From positions 1 to 13,704 of the forward strand of contig DXYG01000073.1 in the NCBI GenBank assembly GCA_019415925.1: a stretch of DNA of 13,704 bases. Reading direction: 5' to 3'. Source of the DNA: Clostridiales bacterium. GTDB taxonomy: Bacteria > Bacillota > Clostridia > Oscillospirales > Acutalibacteraceae. Position 1 is the stretch's first letter, and every line of letters begins with the position of its first letter. Positions 1 to 7,822 of the stretch are shown piece by piece. Below the pieces are notes generated by a model. The model had not been told where the DNA came from. It did not search any database and worked only from the letters and a program-made list of their open reading frames with translations. A program made the position numbers and the translations under genes.

Positions 1-8
1 ATATTAAA

Positions 9-635
9 CTATATATAATCATTTTTCACTGCATAAACTGCAAGCTGAGTTCTGTCTCTTAGTTTTAATTTAAGAAGCAATGCAGAAATATTATTTCTTA
101 CCGTGCCTTCTGATAAAAACATTTTTTCTGAAATTTCTCTATTACTTAAACCCTCAGCTACATTAACTAAAAGCTCTTTTTCTCTTTTAGTCAAATTAAT
201 CGGTTCATTAACAGCACCATTTGCAAATTTACTCCTCACATTTTCAAATACTGTTTTACCAAACACATTTATATCCATAAGCGTGCTTTTAATTGCGCTT
301 GAAAGCTTGCTTTCATCCACACCTTTAAGTACATATCCATCCGCACCGCTTGACAGAGCTTTATTCACAGTTGCCTTGTCATCAAATGTTGTTAAAACGA
401 GTACCTTAATCTCAGGAAAATCACGTTTTATTTTCAATGTTGCGTTTCCACCATCACAGCAAGGCATTTGCATATCCATGAGAACAAGATCAGGCTTTTT
501 GCCTTCACACAAAGAATATGCCATATTGCCGTCACTTGCCACGCCACATACTTGTATATCTTTATCTTGTTCAATAATTAACTTAAGTCCATTTCTGAAA
601 ATGTCATCGTCATCAGCAATTACAATTTTTATCAA
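9..635 (-). CDS. LuxR/NarL-family response regulator
   Basis: Cytoplasmic DNA-binding response regulator of 208 aa, a usual length for the NarL family. The receiver domain covers about residues 1-120, with acidic pocket D8-D11, phospho-acceptor D54 in LVLMDMQMP, switch T82/T83 and conserved K104. A LuxR-type helix-turn-helix follows at about 148-205 (LTKREKELLVNVAEG, then the recognition region SEGTVRNNIS). The start is TTG at 635, and the codon shares the 4-bp TTGA with the stop of the upstream sensor kinase. A GGAGG lies 9 bases before it, and the receiver sequence begins at once, so this start is sound. The overlap implies translational coupling with the kinase, its likely phosphodonor. 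Target genes are not in the window; they may lie beyond base 1. Family assignment is firm, regulon unknown. Confidence 0.95.
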   Translation of the reverse strand: MIKIVIADDDDIFRNGLKLIIEQDKDIQVCGVASDGNMAYSLCEGKKPDLVLMDMQMPCCDGGNATLKIKRDFPEIKVLVLTTFDDKATVNKALSSGADGYVLKGVDESKLSSAIKSTLMDINVFGKTVFENVRSKFANGAVNEPINLTKREKELLVNVAEGLSNREISEKMFLSEGTVRNNISALLLKLKLRDRTQLAVYAVKNDYI

Positions 636-2323
636 ACTAAATCAGCCTCCACAGGAATAAATGCTCTAACAGAAAATCCGTTATTAATCAAAGATGAAAA
701 CTCAACATTCCCACCTATTGCTTTTATTTTTTCTCTCATTCCATTAAGTCCGTAGCCTTCAGTTATTTTGTCACATCCAACACCGTTATCAATAATATAT
801 ATTCCTATGCTCTTATTTGAAAACTTCAGAATAACATCAATTTTATCAGCGTTTCCGTGCCTGATCGAGTTTGTAATTGCTTCTCTTATAATACTGAAAA
901 CTTCATCGGATGCAAAAATATGGTAAGTTTCTTCTTCTCCAAAAACTGAAAATTCTAAGCAGGTACTTGTTGTTTTTACATCATCAATAAGGGATTTTAC
1001 CCTTTGAGTAATACTGAGTCCCAAATCTTTCCGTATTCCTGACACACAGTCACGAACATCACTAAGTAATTTTGTCGATATATCAAGTGCTTCATCCACA
1101 TACTTTTGAGAAGAATCTTTATTTATCTTAGACAGTTTTAACAGGGTCATTACTGAAACAAGACTGTGCCCTAAAGAATCGTGCAATTCCTGAGCTATTC
1201 TTATGCGTTCCCTTTCAACGGCAAGATTCTTTTCAATTACATTCATTCTTACAAGCTTTTCATTAGACCTTAAAAGCTCACAGTTTTTTGCTGATAGTTC
1301 ATCTGTAAATTCATAGTAAGATGTCATATCTGAAAATACATATACATTTGATATTCTTTTATCTCCGCTTAAAACCGCTGTTTTTTCCACTTCAAAATAC
1401 TTATTTCCCAATAAGTTAACAGTAATTAATCCACTTTTATCATCAACAAAAAGCTGTCGTAACTCGGAATTATCACAAGCTAATTTATTTGAAATATGTT
1501 CCATAACACTCCCGCTGTCTTTTTGTAAACAGCTATCATCTAAGTCAAACACATTTTTCATTGTATCATTTACATATGTAACTTTGTTATGCTTATTAGT
1601 AATAAGCACCGCTTCGTTAATTGCACTCATTAAATGTTTTACGGTATAAGGACTTATTGAAACAAATTCAAATTTATAAATAGCAAAAAATATCAGCATT
1701 GAGGTAATAGAAAAGGAAATTGGTGTAAAATCATATTCCAAAGTAAATATGTCCGTAATTGATAAAAAATTAATCACGAGCGGTATAACAGCTGATAAAG
1801 AAATCAATATCATCTGCGGTGTTTTTTCTTTAAATGACTTTCGGTTTTTTATGAGCATTAAGCATACACTGATAATCAGTAAAATATAGTTATATACTGC
1901 CGTAACATAAAAGCCGATACCGCCTAGAGTTTCTTCATAAAAAAACTTATTAAAAAACAAATGAAATATCGGGTCAGTTATTTCAATAAAATACAAGACT
2001 GCCGATGGAATAAATATTATTATTTTAAATAACTTACTTTGAGTAATATCTGATTTTATATAGTAGAGTGAAAACAACAAAAAGACTGCACCAATTGAAC
2101 ACACTGAAATATAGCCTATATTGCTGAATAATATTTTTACAGCCATATTTAAAGAAAAAATATCGATAATATGGCATACTATCCAATTAACTATTAAAAT
2201 CTGACAAGCTGAAAAACATTGTGTCATTTTCTTTCTATATGAACACTGCATAAAAACAACAGTACATACAGTCATTAATATTAAAGAAAATAAGTTTAAA
2301 ATAAGTGCAAGCAAAGTATTCAT
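632..2323 (-). CDS. Membrane sensor histidine kinase, 7TM-PAS-HisKA_3-HATPase
   Basis: Sensor kinase of 563 aa, partner of the downstream response regulator. About residues 1-220 are a series of hydrophobic helices that read as the seven-transmembrane histidine-kinase N-terminal region. A PAS-like domain follows at about 228-335 (NEAVLITNKHNKVTYVN), then a short coiled linker. The HisKA_3 dimerisation helix carries the phospho-acceptor H381 in AQELHDSLGHS. The HATPase domain shows an N-box with N485 (REAITNSIRHG), G1 DNGVGCD (512-518) and G2 GYGLNGM (523-529), so it appears catalytically intact. The ATG at 2323 has only a distant AAAGGA upstream (about 14 bases), so initiation may be weak. 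The gene is A+T-rich compared with the conjugation genes beside it, which suggests cargo or chromosomal DNA. Signal sensed: unknown. Confidence 0.93.
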   Translation of the reverse strand: MNTLLALILNLFSLILMTVCTVVFMQCSYRKKMTQCFSACQILIVNWIVCHIIDIFSLNMAVKILFSNIGYISVCSIGAVFLLFSLYYIKSDITQSKLFKIIIFIPSAVLYFIEITDPIFHLFFNKFFYEETLGGIGFYVTAVYNYILLIISVCLMLIKNRKSFKEKTPQMILISLSAVIPLVINFLSITDIFTLEYDFTPISFSITSMLIFFAIYKFEFVSISPYTVKHLMSAINEAVLITNKHNKVTYVNDTMKNVFDLDDSCLQKDSGSVMEHISNKLACDNSELRQLFVDDKSGLITVNLLGNKYFEVEKTAVLSGDKRISNVYVFSDMTSYYEFTDELSAKNCELLRSNEKLVRMNVIEKNLAVERERIRIAQELHDSLGHSLVSVMTLLKLSKINKDSSQKYVDEALDISTKLLSDVRDCVSGIRKDLGLSITQRVKSLIDDVKTTSTCLEFSVFGEEETYHIFASDEVFSIIREAITNSIRHGNADKIDVILKFSNKSIGIYIIDNGVGCDKITEGYGLNGMREKIKAIGGNVEFSSLINNGFSVRAFIPVEADLV

Positions 2324-2449
2324 ATGTGTATATTAATTCCTTTTTTTGATTTTAATGCATTTCCGCAGACAACACAAAGTCAGTTTTCTAAAATACTGAT
2401 TCATGTATTCTCAACTATAATATCCATAATTATGTAGCAATATGTGTTT

Positions 2450-2478
2450 ATTATATCACGGTATTTTTTCTAAATCAA
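2450..2478 (-). promoter_or_regulatory. Predicted sigma-A promoter of the two-component operon
   Basis: On the minus strand, TTGATT (2473-2478) and a perfect TATAAT (2450-2455) are separated by exactly 17 bases. Transcription would start near 2443 and leave a leader of roughly 120 bases before the kinase ATG. The leader holds a perfect 10-bp palindrome, CATAATTATG, at 2425-2434, just inside the predicted transcript, which could be an operator. The -35 overlaps the stop codon of the HTH gene, so the operon can be expressed independently of the conjugation genes. Confidence 0.6.
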
Positions 2479-2735
2479 TGTATTAATAATTTAAAAAGCA
2501 AAGAACTCTTACCGCCCTGTTCACGGAATCGTTGTTGTGTTTTTATCAATCCGGCTTTTTTCAAATCTTTAATAGCTCTTCTTACTGTGGCAGGTGACAG
2601 CTTTATGTCACCTGCTATTGTTTTTACGGATGGCCAGCATTCGCCGTTTTTGTTGGCTCGGTCGTGAAGGTAGGTATAGACTGCTACGGCTCTGTGGGGT
2701 AAGTCCATTTGGTAAAGAAAAGTTAATTTACTCAT
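2475..2735 (-). CDS. Small winged-helix/HTH protein, possibly truncated at its C-terminus
   Basis: 86-aa DNA-binding protein of the helix-turn-helix type often encoded directly after the coupling protein in Clostridia conjugative elements. After FLYQMDLPHRAVAVYTYL comes WPSVKTIAGDIKLSPATVRR (about 39-58), a GntR/replication-initiator-like HTH, then KAGLIKTQQRFREQGGKSS, which resembles the wing. The ATG at 2735 lies inside the last codons of the coupling-protein gene (8-bp overlap) and has AGGAGG 9 bases upstream, so translation is coupled. The protein ends with the non-descript KLLIH right where the DNA changes to A+T-rich sequence, so the original C-terminus may have been lost. Likely role: regulator of the transfer operon, inferred from position only. 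Confidence 0.8.
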   Translation of the reverse strand: MSKLTFLYQMDLPHRAVAVYTYLHDRANKNGECWPSVKTIAGDIKLSPATVRRAIKDLKKAGLIKTQQRFREQGGKSSLLFKLLIH

Positions 2736-4767
2736 TGTCCAGTACCTCCTGCGGTGGTCTTTCGGTTCTTATGACTACTTTTCTTTGCTTGTCTGTGTTC
2801 TGTTCAACGCTTGAATTTTCGGGTTCTTCTGTTGGATCATTTTGCTGTTCTGAATTAATAGTATCTTCACTCTCGGTCTGTTCTGCATTCGGCGAGGTCT
2901 TTAGGTTTTCATTTTTCTTCTTTTTCTCACTGCTTACTTCATCAAAATCCGAGTCGGCAACAGGCTGTTCAAGATAGTGAGGACAGTATGTTTGGATTAT
3001 GTTATTGAATAACTCGGAACGGTGGGCATAGTGAACTTCACGATTGCCGTTTTCCATAACCTCATACTTTTCCTCAAATTTAATACCCCATTTAAAAAAC
3101 AATTTCAGCTTGACTTTCATAGGATAAAAGCCTGTTTTCATAACAACAAATGTGCCTTTTGGAAGTGACTTCAGCTCATCGGGTGTCATCAATGGCCGTT
3201 CAATCATCTGCAATGATTGTGACGGATCGTTTTTGCTCCTGCTTACAGAGCCTGACATAACAGTTCTTGAACCGAGTGCTTTTGATAGCATCTCTGCACT
3301 TGTGCTGTTCGGAGCAAAGCCACCGAAGATGGTCAGCTGTGTGTTGTCGATAATTACATCAGCTCCATCTTTGCCGTAATTCTTCTCCAACTGTGCAAAG
3401 GATTGGATTATTGGAACTATCTGTAATCGCCTTGAACGAGAAGCGGAGAACATCATTTCAGCCGAATCAATCTTCGGCAAAGTTCCAAATTCATCGCAGA
3501 AGAACACACAGCGATTTTTCAGTACACCGCCGTTTTCATCTGCAACTGACAGTATCTCACGGTAAAGCTGTTGGATAATCAGAGAAACCATAAAGAAAGT
3601 GTTGGGATTTTCCTCCGGCATTACAATGAATATCGCACACTTTTCATTACAGAATTTTTCAGCGTCAATCTCCGTATCAAAGCACAAAAGCTGTTCAAGC
3701 TCGGAGTCAAGAAATGCATTCAGCCTTGAAAGTGCCGTACTCATAACGCTTGACATAGCTTGTTCAGCGGTATTTAGAGCCGCCCCTGCAAACCATTTTG
3801 CCTTGTGGTCGTCGGGAAGATAGTCCATTAAAAGCTGAAACTGATTTTTGCCTTTCTTATTGGTTGGAGCAAGTAACTCCTGAATGATTTTGAACACCGA
3901 AACAATATGCCTTTCTTCAGGTTCGCAGAATTCCGAAACAAGTAAAATTGTTGCTGTGAGAAGTCCCTCTGCGGCATCATAAAAGTAAGCGTTCTGTCCG
4001 AATGAAGCCGAATCCATACCTGAAAGAATAATCGTTTTTGAAATAATTTTTGCATATTTTTCTGCTCTTGCCTTGTAAACAAGCTGTTCGGGTTCGGCTT
4101 TGTATAAGTCCATATATTTGTTCACAAGATGCAGAAGATTATTGCCGTGTGAGCGTGTGGGATTACGCAAATCTATAACGGAAATTTTGTAGCCGTAGTA
4201 CTTTTCCGCAATCGTTCCATAGTTACGAACCACATCTCCCTTGGTATCGGTTACCATAAACGACATACCCGTTGCACAGGCATATTCAACGCACGGATAA
4301 AGCCAAAAGGCAGTCTTGCCGACACCGGCTGCACCAATCATCAGAGCATGAACATCTCCTGTGTCAACCATTGCTGTTGTGGTGCTGACAGGTTCTTTTG
4401 GGCTAATATTCTTTTTGTTTTTCTTTTTCCTGAACAGATTTCTGAATTTTCTGAAAGCATAAAATACTTTGTGTGCAAGGTTAATCAAGCGACCTCTTGT
4501 CCTGTTTTTACAACCGACAACGATTCCCTGTTGTGTTGGTCTGCTTTTCGGATTTTTTCTCCACTTGTTAGGCTGAAAATTTATGTGTTTATAGGTTCTT
4601 TTTATCTCTTTTTTGTTCGCCCAACGAGCCGTGCCGTGCTGACCTTGTCCGACTGTCTTATTTTTTATGCGGTTGAGGGAATAGTAATTGCCCACCGTAG
4701 AAATTATTATGAACAGTGCAAACATTGAACCAGCAACAATAATTAGAGTTATAACACCTGACGGCAT
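2728..4767 (-). CDS. VirD4/TraG-type conjugation coupling protein
   Basis: 679-aa type IV coupling protein: a membrane-anchored hexameric ATPase that links the relaxase-DNA complex to the secretion channel. An N-terminal hydrophobic helix (about 5-27) is followed by a basic region. Walker A is GAAGVGKT (145-152), followed by VTDTKGD (172-178). Walker B is VFFCDE (421-426), continuing FGTLPKID, a VirD4 hallmark, with SRSRRLQIVPIIQSFAQL after it. No second membrane helix is evident. The C-terminus (about 605-665) is a long hydrophilic tail rich in E, S, N and T, perhaps a disordered substrate- or relaxosome-contact segment. The ATG at 4767 has AAGGA 10 bases upstream and overlaps the Toprim gene by 19 bp; the 3' end overlaps the HTH gene, so the three genes form one operon. 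The assignment is firm. Confidence 0.97.
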   Translation of the reverse strand: MPSGVITLIIVAGSMFALFIIISTVGNYYSLNRIKNKTVGQGQHGTARWANKKEIKRTYKHINFQPNKWRKNPKSRPTQQGIVVGCKNRTRGRLINLAHKVFYAFRKFRNLFRKKKNKKNISPKEPVSTTTAMVDTGDVHALMIGAAGVGKTAFWLYPCVEYACATGMSFMVTDTKGDVVRNYGTIAEKYYGYKISVIDLRNPTRSHGNNLLHLVNKYMDLYKAEPEQLVYKARAEKYAKIISKTIILSGMDSASFGQNAYFYDAAEGLLTATILLVSEFCEPEERHIVSVFKIIQELLAPTNKKGKNQFQLLMDYLPDDHKAKWFAGAALNTAEQAMSSVMSTALSRLNAFLDSELEQLLCFDTEIDAEKFCNEKCAIFIVMPEENPNTFFMVSLIIQQLYREILSVADENGGVLKNRCVFFCDEFGTLPKIDSAEMMFSASRSRRLQIVPIIQSFAQLEKNYGKDGADVIIDNTQLTIFGGFAPNSTSAEMLSKALGSRTVMSGSVSRSKNDPSQSLQMIERPLMTPDELKSLPKGTFVVMKTGFYPMKVKLKLFFKWGIKFEEKYEVMENGNREVHYAHRSELFNNIIQTYCPHYLEQPVADSDFDEVSSEKKKKNENLKTSPNAEQTESEDTINSEQQNDPTEEPENSSVEQNTDKQRKVVIRTERPPQEVLDNE

Positions 4768-5666
4768 ATTTCTTCAGTCCTTTCATTTTTCAAAATATCT
4801 TCGTTCCAGTCTTTATAGGTAGAAATGAGGATTTCATTTTGGATATTCATTGAATTTAATTTTTCGGCTATGCGTTTGTTTGCTTTCTGTCCTGCCTCAT
4901 CATTGTCAAAGCAAAGAAACACATTTTTAATGTTCGTATTATCTTTTAGGCATTGAAAAAGCACCCTGTCCGAAACGGAACAGGATGCCGCATAGCTGTG
5001 ACTTTTCCAATTGTCCTTATGCATACTTATGAATGATAGCATATCAATGGGAGCTTCAAATAAAAATATCTTGTCGCTTGTGCCATACCAATGAAAGCTG
5101 AACTCCGGCTGACTGCCTGCAACATTACCTTTATACGGATTGTTTGTTACCGTTCCTCTCTTGTGTGCGTGGCGAGGTTTACCGCTTGAATCGTAACCAA
5201 CAAAGACAGCATTGTGATAATCGGCAGATTCATAAATCATTTTGTTTCTCACGAACTCATACAGCACATCTTTATCAATGCCACGAGTCAACAGCAGATA
5301 AGAAAAAACTCTACTCATTCTGTCATTCCTCGGTGGCAGTTCAAAAAGTTTATGCTCTTTTTCTATGGGTGGTGATGTTATGATTTGACCGCCGATACCG
5401 TTCAAAAGCATTTCCACCGCTTCGGCATAGTCCTTGTTGTAAAATCTGCGGACGAAGTCAACTGCGTCACCGCCTTTCTGTTCGTACTGATGATACCAGA
5501 GGTGACCTCTGATTGTTACCTTTTGCGAGCCGTCAAGCCATTCATACTCCGAGCCTGATTTCTTGACTTTTTCGCCTTGACTGATTAAAAAATTAGCAAG
5601 GTCTGTTCGCCTTGCCTGTTCTCGTTGTTCTTTTGTAAAATTAATGTAGGTTGATATTGTAATCAC
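4749..5666 (-). CDS. DUF3991/Toprim primase-like protein
   Basis: 305-aa protein of the Toprim primase-like group carried by many Firmicute conjugative elements. The N-terminal part (about 22-90) resembles a CHC2 zinc-binding primase module (WYHQYEQKGGDAVDFVRRF) but lacks the metal-binding cysteines. A DUF3991-like segment (about 115-185, FSYLLLTRGIDKDVLYEFV) follows, then the Toprim fold with E204 in FLFEAPIDM and the D254-x-D256 pair in LCFDNDEAG, the expected metal ligands. The likely role is priming or processing of transferred DNA; this is inference, since activity of these shortened proteins is unproven. The start is taken as GTG at 5666, but AAGGA sits only one base before it, so the true initiation codon is uncertain. 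It overlaps the coupling-protein gene by 19 bp. Confidence 0.88.
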   Translation of the reverse strand: MITISTYINFTKEQREQARRTDLANFLISQGEKVKKSGSEYEWLDGSQKVTIRGHLWYHQYEQKGGDAVDFVRRFYNKDYAEAVEMLLNGIGGQIITSPPIEKEHKLFELPPRNDRMSRVFSYLLLTRGIDKDVLYEFVRNKMIYESADYHNAVFVGYDSSGKPRHAHKRGTVTNNPYKGNVAGSQPEFSFHWYGTSDKIFLFEAPIDMLSFISMHKDNWKSHSYAASCSVSDRVLFQCLKDNTNIKNVFLCFDNDEAGQKANKRIAEKLNSMNIQNEILISTYKDWNEDILKNERTEEICRQVL

Positions 5667-5795
5667 TTCCTTGTATATATTTTTCTTTTCTGCTGTAATA
5701 TCTTATAGTGGGTAGTTCTTTCTCCTATCACCGTGACAGGAGGCACCAGTCAGCGTTTGGGTGCAATTCTTCCTTGGTGGCAGGCTGATTTTTAA
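5667..5795. other. Non-coding segment with an imperfect palindrome upstream of the Toprim gene
   Basis: This stretch separates the divergent Toprim and isochorismatase-like genes. It holds an imperfect inverted repeat: CTCCTATCAC (5722-5731) and GTGACAGGAG (5733-5742), 9 of 10 pairs matching around one central base. A second short pair, GCACC/GGTGC, flanks the next bases. The arrangement could be an operator for either gene or a remnant of backbone DNA disrupted when the hydrolase gene arrived. I see no convincing minus-strand promoter for the Toprim gene. Confidence 0.4.
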
Positions 5796-5824
5796 TAGAC
5801 TGCTTTCTTTTTATGTGGTATGAT
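5796..5824 (+). promoter_or_regulatory. Predicted promoter of the isochorismatase-like gene
   Basis: On the plus strand, TAGACT (5796-5801, 4 of 6 matches to TTGACA) is separated by 17 bases from TATGAT (5819-5824, 5 of 6 matches to TATAAT). The predicted transcript would begin about 40 bases before the ATG at 5872, which has GGGAG 7 bases upstream. Its presence fits a gene that carries its own expression signals against the direction of the transfer operon. Confidence 0.5.
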
Positions 5825-5871
5825 AATATTAAATAACTAATTGATAAAGCAAAATTTGTGGGAGAAGTATT

Positions 5872-6360
5872 ATGAAAAACAAAGCTTTGGTCGTGATCGA
5901 CCTGCAGAATGACATTACAAAAAACTACAAGGAGATCATTGAAACTACTAATCAAGCGATTGATTGGGCGGTTGCAAACAATATGGATGTTGTTTACATT
6001 CAACATAACAATCTGTCTGCTGTAATGAGGACATTTAAGTCCGGCACTCGTGGTGCCGAGTTTGTTCCCGAACTAAAAATCGTATCAGAGCACATTTTTA
6101 CCAAGACAAAGAGCAATGCATTGACAAGCGAAGAATTTGTCACCTTTATCCAAGCACACAATATCACCGAGTTTTTTATTGCCGGAGCAGATGCCACTGC
6201 TTGCATAAAATCTACCTGCTACAATATGACCAAAGTCGGTTATGCCGTTCATGTTTTGTCTGACTGTATCACCAGCTATGATAAAAAGAAACTCAATAAG
6301 ATGTTTGAATATTATACAAGCAAGGGTTGCACGGTCAATAAACTCAGTGAAGTTATGTAA
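5872..6360 (+). CDS. Isochorismatase-family cysteine hydrolase
   Basis: 162-aa alpha/beta hydrolase of the isochorismatase/nicotinamidase superfamily, cytosolic. The three catalytic positions are visible: D10 in ALVVIDLQND, the lysine (K78 or K80) in IFTKTKSNAL, and nucleophile C111 in IAGADATACIKSTC. The family motif around the nucleophile usually reads with V after C; here it is I, a conservative change. The later GYAVHVLSDC also fits the family. The substrate cannot be told from sequence: members act on isochorismate, nicotinamide, N-carbamoyl compounds and others. It is the only confident plus-strand gene and sits between minus-strand Toprim and relaxase genes, converging on the relaxase with a gap of about 34 bases and no clear terminator. 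It is best read as inserted cargo. Fold certain, function open. Confidence 0.9.
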   Translation: MKNKALVVIDLQNDITKNYKEIIETTNQAIDWAVANNMDVVYIQHNNLSAVMRTFKSGTRGAEFVPELKIVSEHIFTKTKSNALTSEEFVTFIQAHNITEFFIAGADATACIKSTCYNMTKVGYAVHVLSDCITSYDKKKLNKMFEYYTSKGCTVNKLSEVM

Positions 6361-6394
6361 AATTTCAAGACTAGCAAATTCCAGTTTATCAAAC

Positions 6395-7816
6395 TTACAT
6401 TTTCAAACCCTGTGCTTGCTTCTTATCTTGAATCTTCTGTTGTAGTTTTTTATCCGTCCTCTGTGCTTTCTGCTTTTCTTCAAATCTAAGTTGACTTTGA
6501 AGCATATTGCTGAGATAACGCAGGAGATAGAGTGATGAAACAACAACGCTGTTGCGGTTGGTTTTAATTGAACAACGAGGATACAGAACACCTCTGTCTG
6601 AATCAAAGACTGATTCGGCAGAGGTGTTTTCTTCATACTCAAATGGATTTGAAACAGATTCTTCGTCATCAAAATTCTCGCTTTTTTCCTCTTCATCTTC
6701 AGTGAGATTTAATTTCAACGCTTCCTTGATTATTGCATTCTTAATTGACTTAAATTCCTTGTTTTGGGCAAGCGGAATCCTGTCGGGCACTTCATCCGTG
6801 TAGGTACGGATTGTATTTTCCTTTTGCTCATACCAAAGGTCATATAATTTTTTAATCCTGCCATCATTTGAGAGTTCTTCAACAATAGAATCAACGATTG
6901 CTTTTACATCAGGCTTGAGATAGCCGTAAACCTTTTTGCCTTTCGTTTTTGAAAGCCTGTCGGCAAGTTCCAACAGCTTATGCTGAATTGATGCGCTGAC
7001 ATAGATTTCGCAGTTGATATCCGCAACCAGATCTTCTACAATATCCTTTCCCTCGGCTCGGAGCTTATCCCTGTGTTCGGTTTGCTTTTCATAGATACAT
7101 AATAAATCCTGTTGAAAAATATCTTTTGCAAATGATGAACGCAGATTTTCAACTCCCTTTTGCGTGAGATACCCCTCATTTTCAACTGTTGAATATGCAA
7201 TCAAATGCACGTGAGGGTGGTGGGATTCGTTGTGAAACGCTGCATACCAACGAAGATTTTGCATTGGGATTTTAAGATTTTTAGCAAGGGATTCGGTCTG
7301 TGTGCGGAGCATATCCCGCCAGCGTGAGCCTGTGTTAAAGCCAAGCCTTTCTGCATCTTCTCTGCGTATTGATATTATTGCAGTCCAGATATTTCCCTTA
7401 TGACGGTCGAGTTCTTCGGTAACCTTACTCAACTGTACCTGCACACCGTCGTCGGTAAACAATCCGTGAGAACCGAATCTCTCGGCACGAGGTCGGGTAG
7501 CGATGTAATCGGCATATGCTTTTCTTCCCGAGATTTCATAAGCGTAATCTTCCATAACTCTTGAAATGAAATCAGATGCCGAACCTTGATTTTGCTTTTC
7601 AATGTAATCGGCATACTCAAACATATCCTTGCTGTCGGGAAAATCTTTCAGGATTTTCTCAATTAAATTCTTTTGCAGTACAGTTGCAGGAGCAAATTTT
7701 TTAGTGTCATCGATCTTCTCAACTCCCTCACGGGTGGCAATATATTTTGCATAACCGCCCGCACTAACTTTTCGATTCGGCTTGAGATATTTGAATTTTG
7801 TAACTAATCTTGCCAC
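6395..7816 (-). CDS. MobP3-type conjugative relaxase
   Basis: 473-aa relaxase that would nick oriT, bind covalently to the 5' end and be exported through the coupling protein. The N-terminal SAGGYAKYIATREGVEK and YADYIATRPRAERFGSHGLF are typical of the MobP3 group. The HUH metal-binding motif is AAFHNESHHPHVHLIAYS, with H195, H200, H202 and H204 as the conspicuous histidines. The catalytic tyrosine is probably one of the N-terminal tyrosines (about Y22, Y25, Y101 or Y104), which I cannot settle. The C-terminal third is charged, with an acidic stretch (EDEEEKSENFDDEE) and a basic, glutamine-rich end. The start is GTG at 7816 with AAAGGG 9 bases upstream, 6 bases after the stop of the RHH gene; the pair forms the mobilisation operon next to the putative oriT. 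Family firm. Confidence 0.94.
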   Translation of the reverse strand: MARLVTKFKYLKPNRKVSAGGYAKYIATREGVEKIDDTKKFAPATVLQKNLIEKILKDFPDSKDMFEYADYIEKQNQGSASDFISRVMEDYAYEISGRKAYADYIATRPRAERFGSHGLFTDDGVQVQLSKVTEELDRHKGNIWTAIISIRREDAERLGFNTGSRWRDMLRTQTESLAKNLKIPMQNLRWYAAFHNESHHPHVHLIAYSTVENEGYLTQKGVENLRSSFAKDIFQQDLLCIYEKQTEHRDKLRAEGKDIVEDLVADINCEIYVSASIQHKLLELADRLSKTKGKKVYGYLKPDVKAIVDSIVEELSNDGRIKKLYDLWYEQKENTIRTYTDEVPDRIPLAQNKEFKSIKNAIIKEALKLNLTEDEEEKSENFDDEESVSNPFEYEENTSAESVFDSDRGVLYPRCSIKTNRNSVVVSSLYLLRYLSNMLQSQLRFEEKQKAQRTDKKLQQKIQDKKQAQGLKM

Positions 7817-7822
7817 GAATAA

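Noticed and set aside
103..660. Long plus-strand open frame of 185 codons opposite the response regulator
   Set aside because: Antisense shadow: the minus-strand frame has full receiver and LuxR motifs, while this frame is serine/leucine-rich without any recognisable domain.
2594..2977. Plus-strand open frame opposite the end of the coupling-protein gene
   Set aside because: Antisense to the acidic tail codons; the Ser/Phe-rich sequence is what such codons give in reverse.
5728..6006. Minus-strand open frame of 92 codons opposite the start of the isochorismatase-like gene
   Set aside because: It is mostly antisense to a gene with clear catalytic motifs, and its start has no SD site; only its tail is mentioned as a possible remnant.
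6361..6394. Possible bidirectional terminator between the isochorismatase-like gene and the relaxase
   Set aside because: Only a 5-base AATTT/AAATT pairing is present, without a convincing stem or T-tract.
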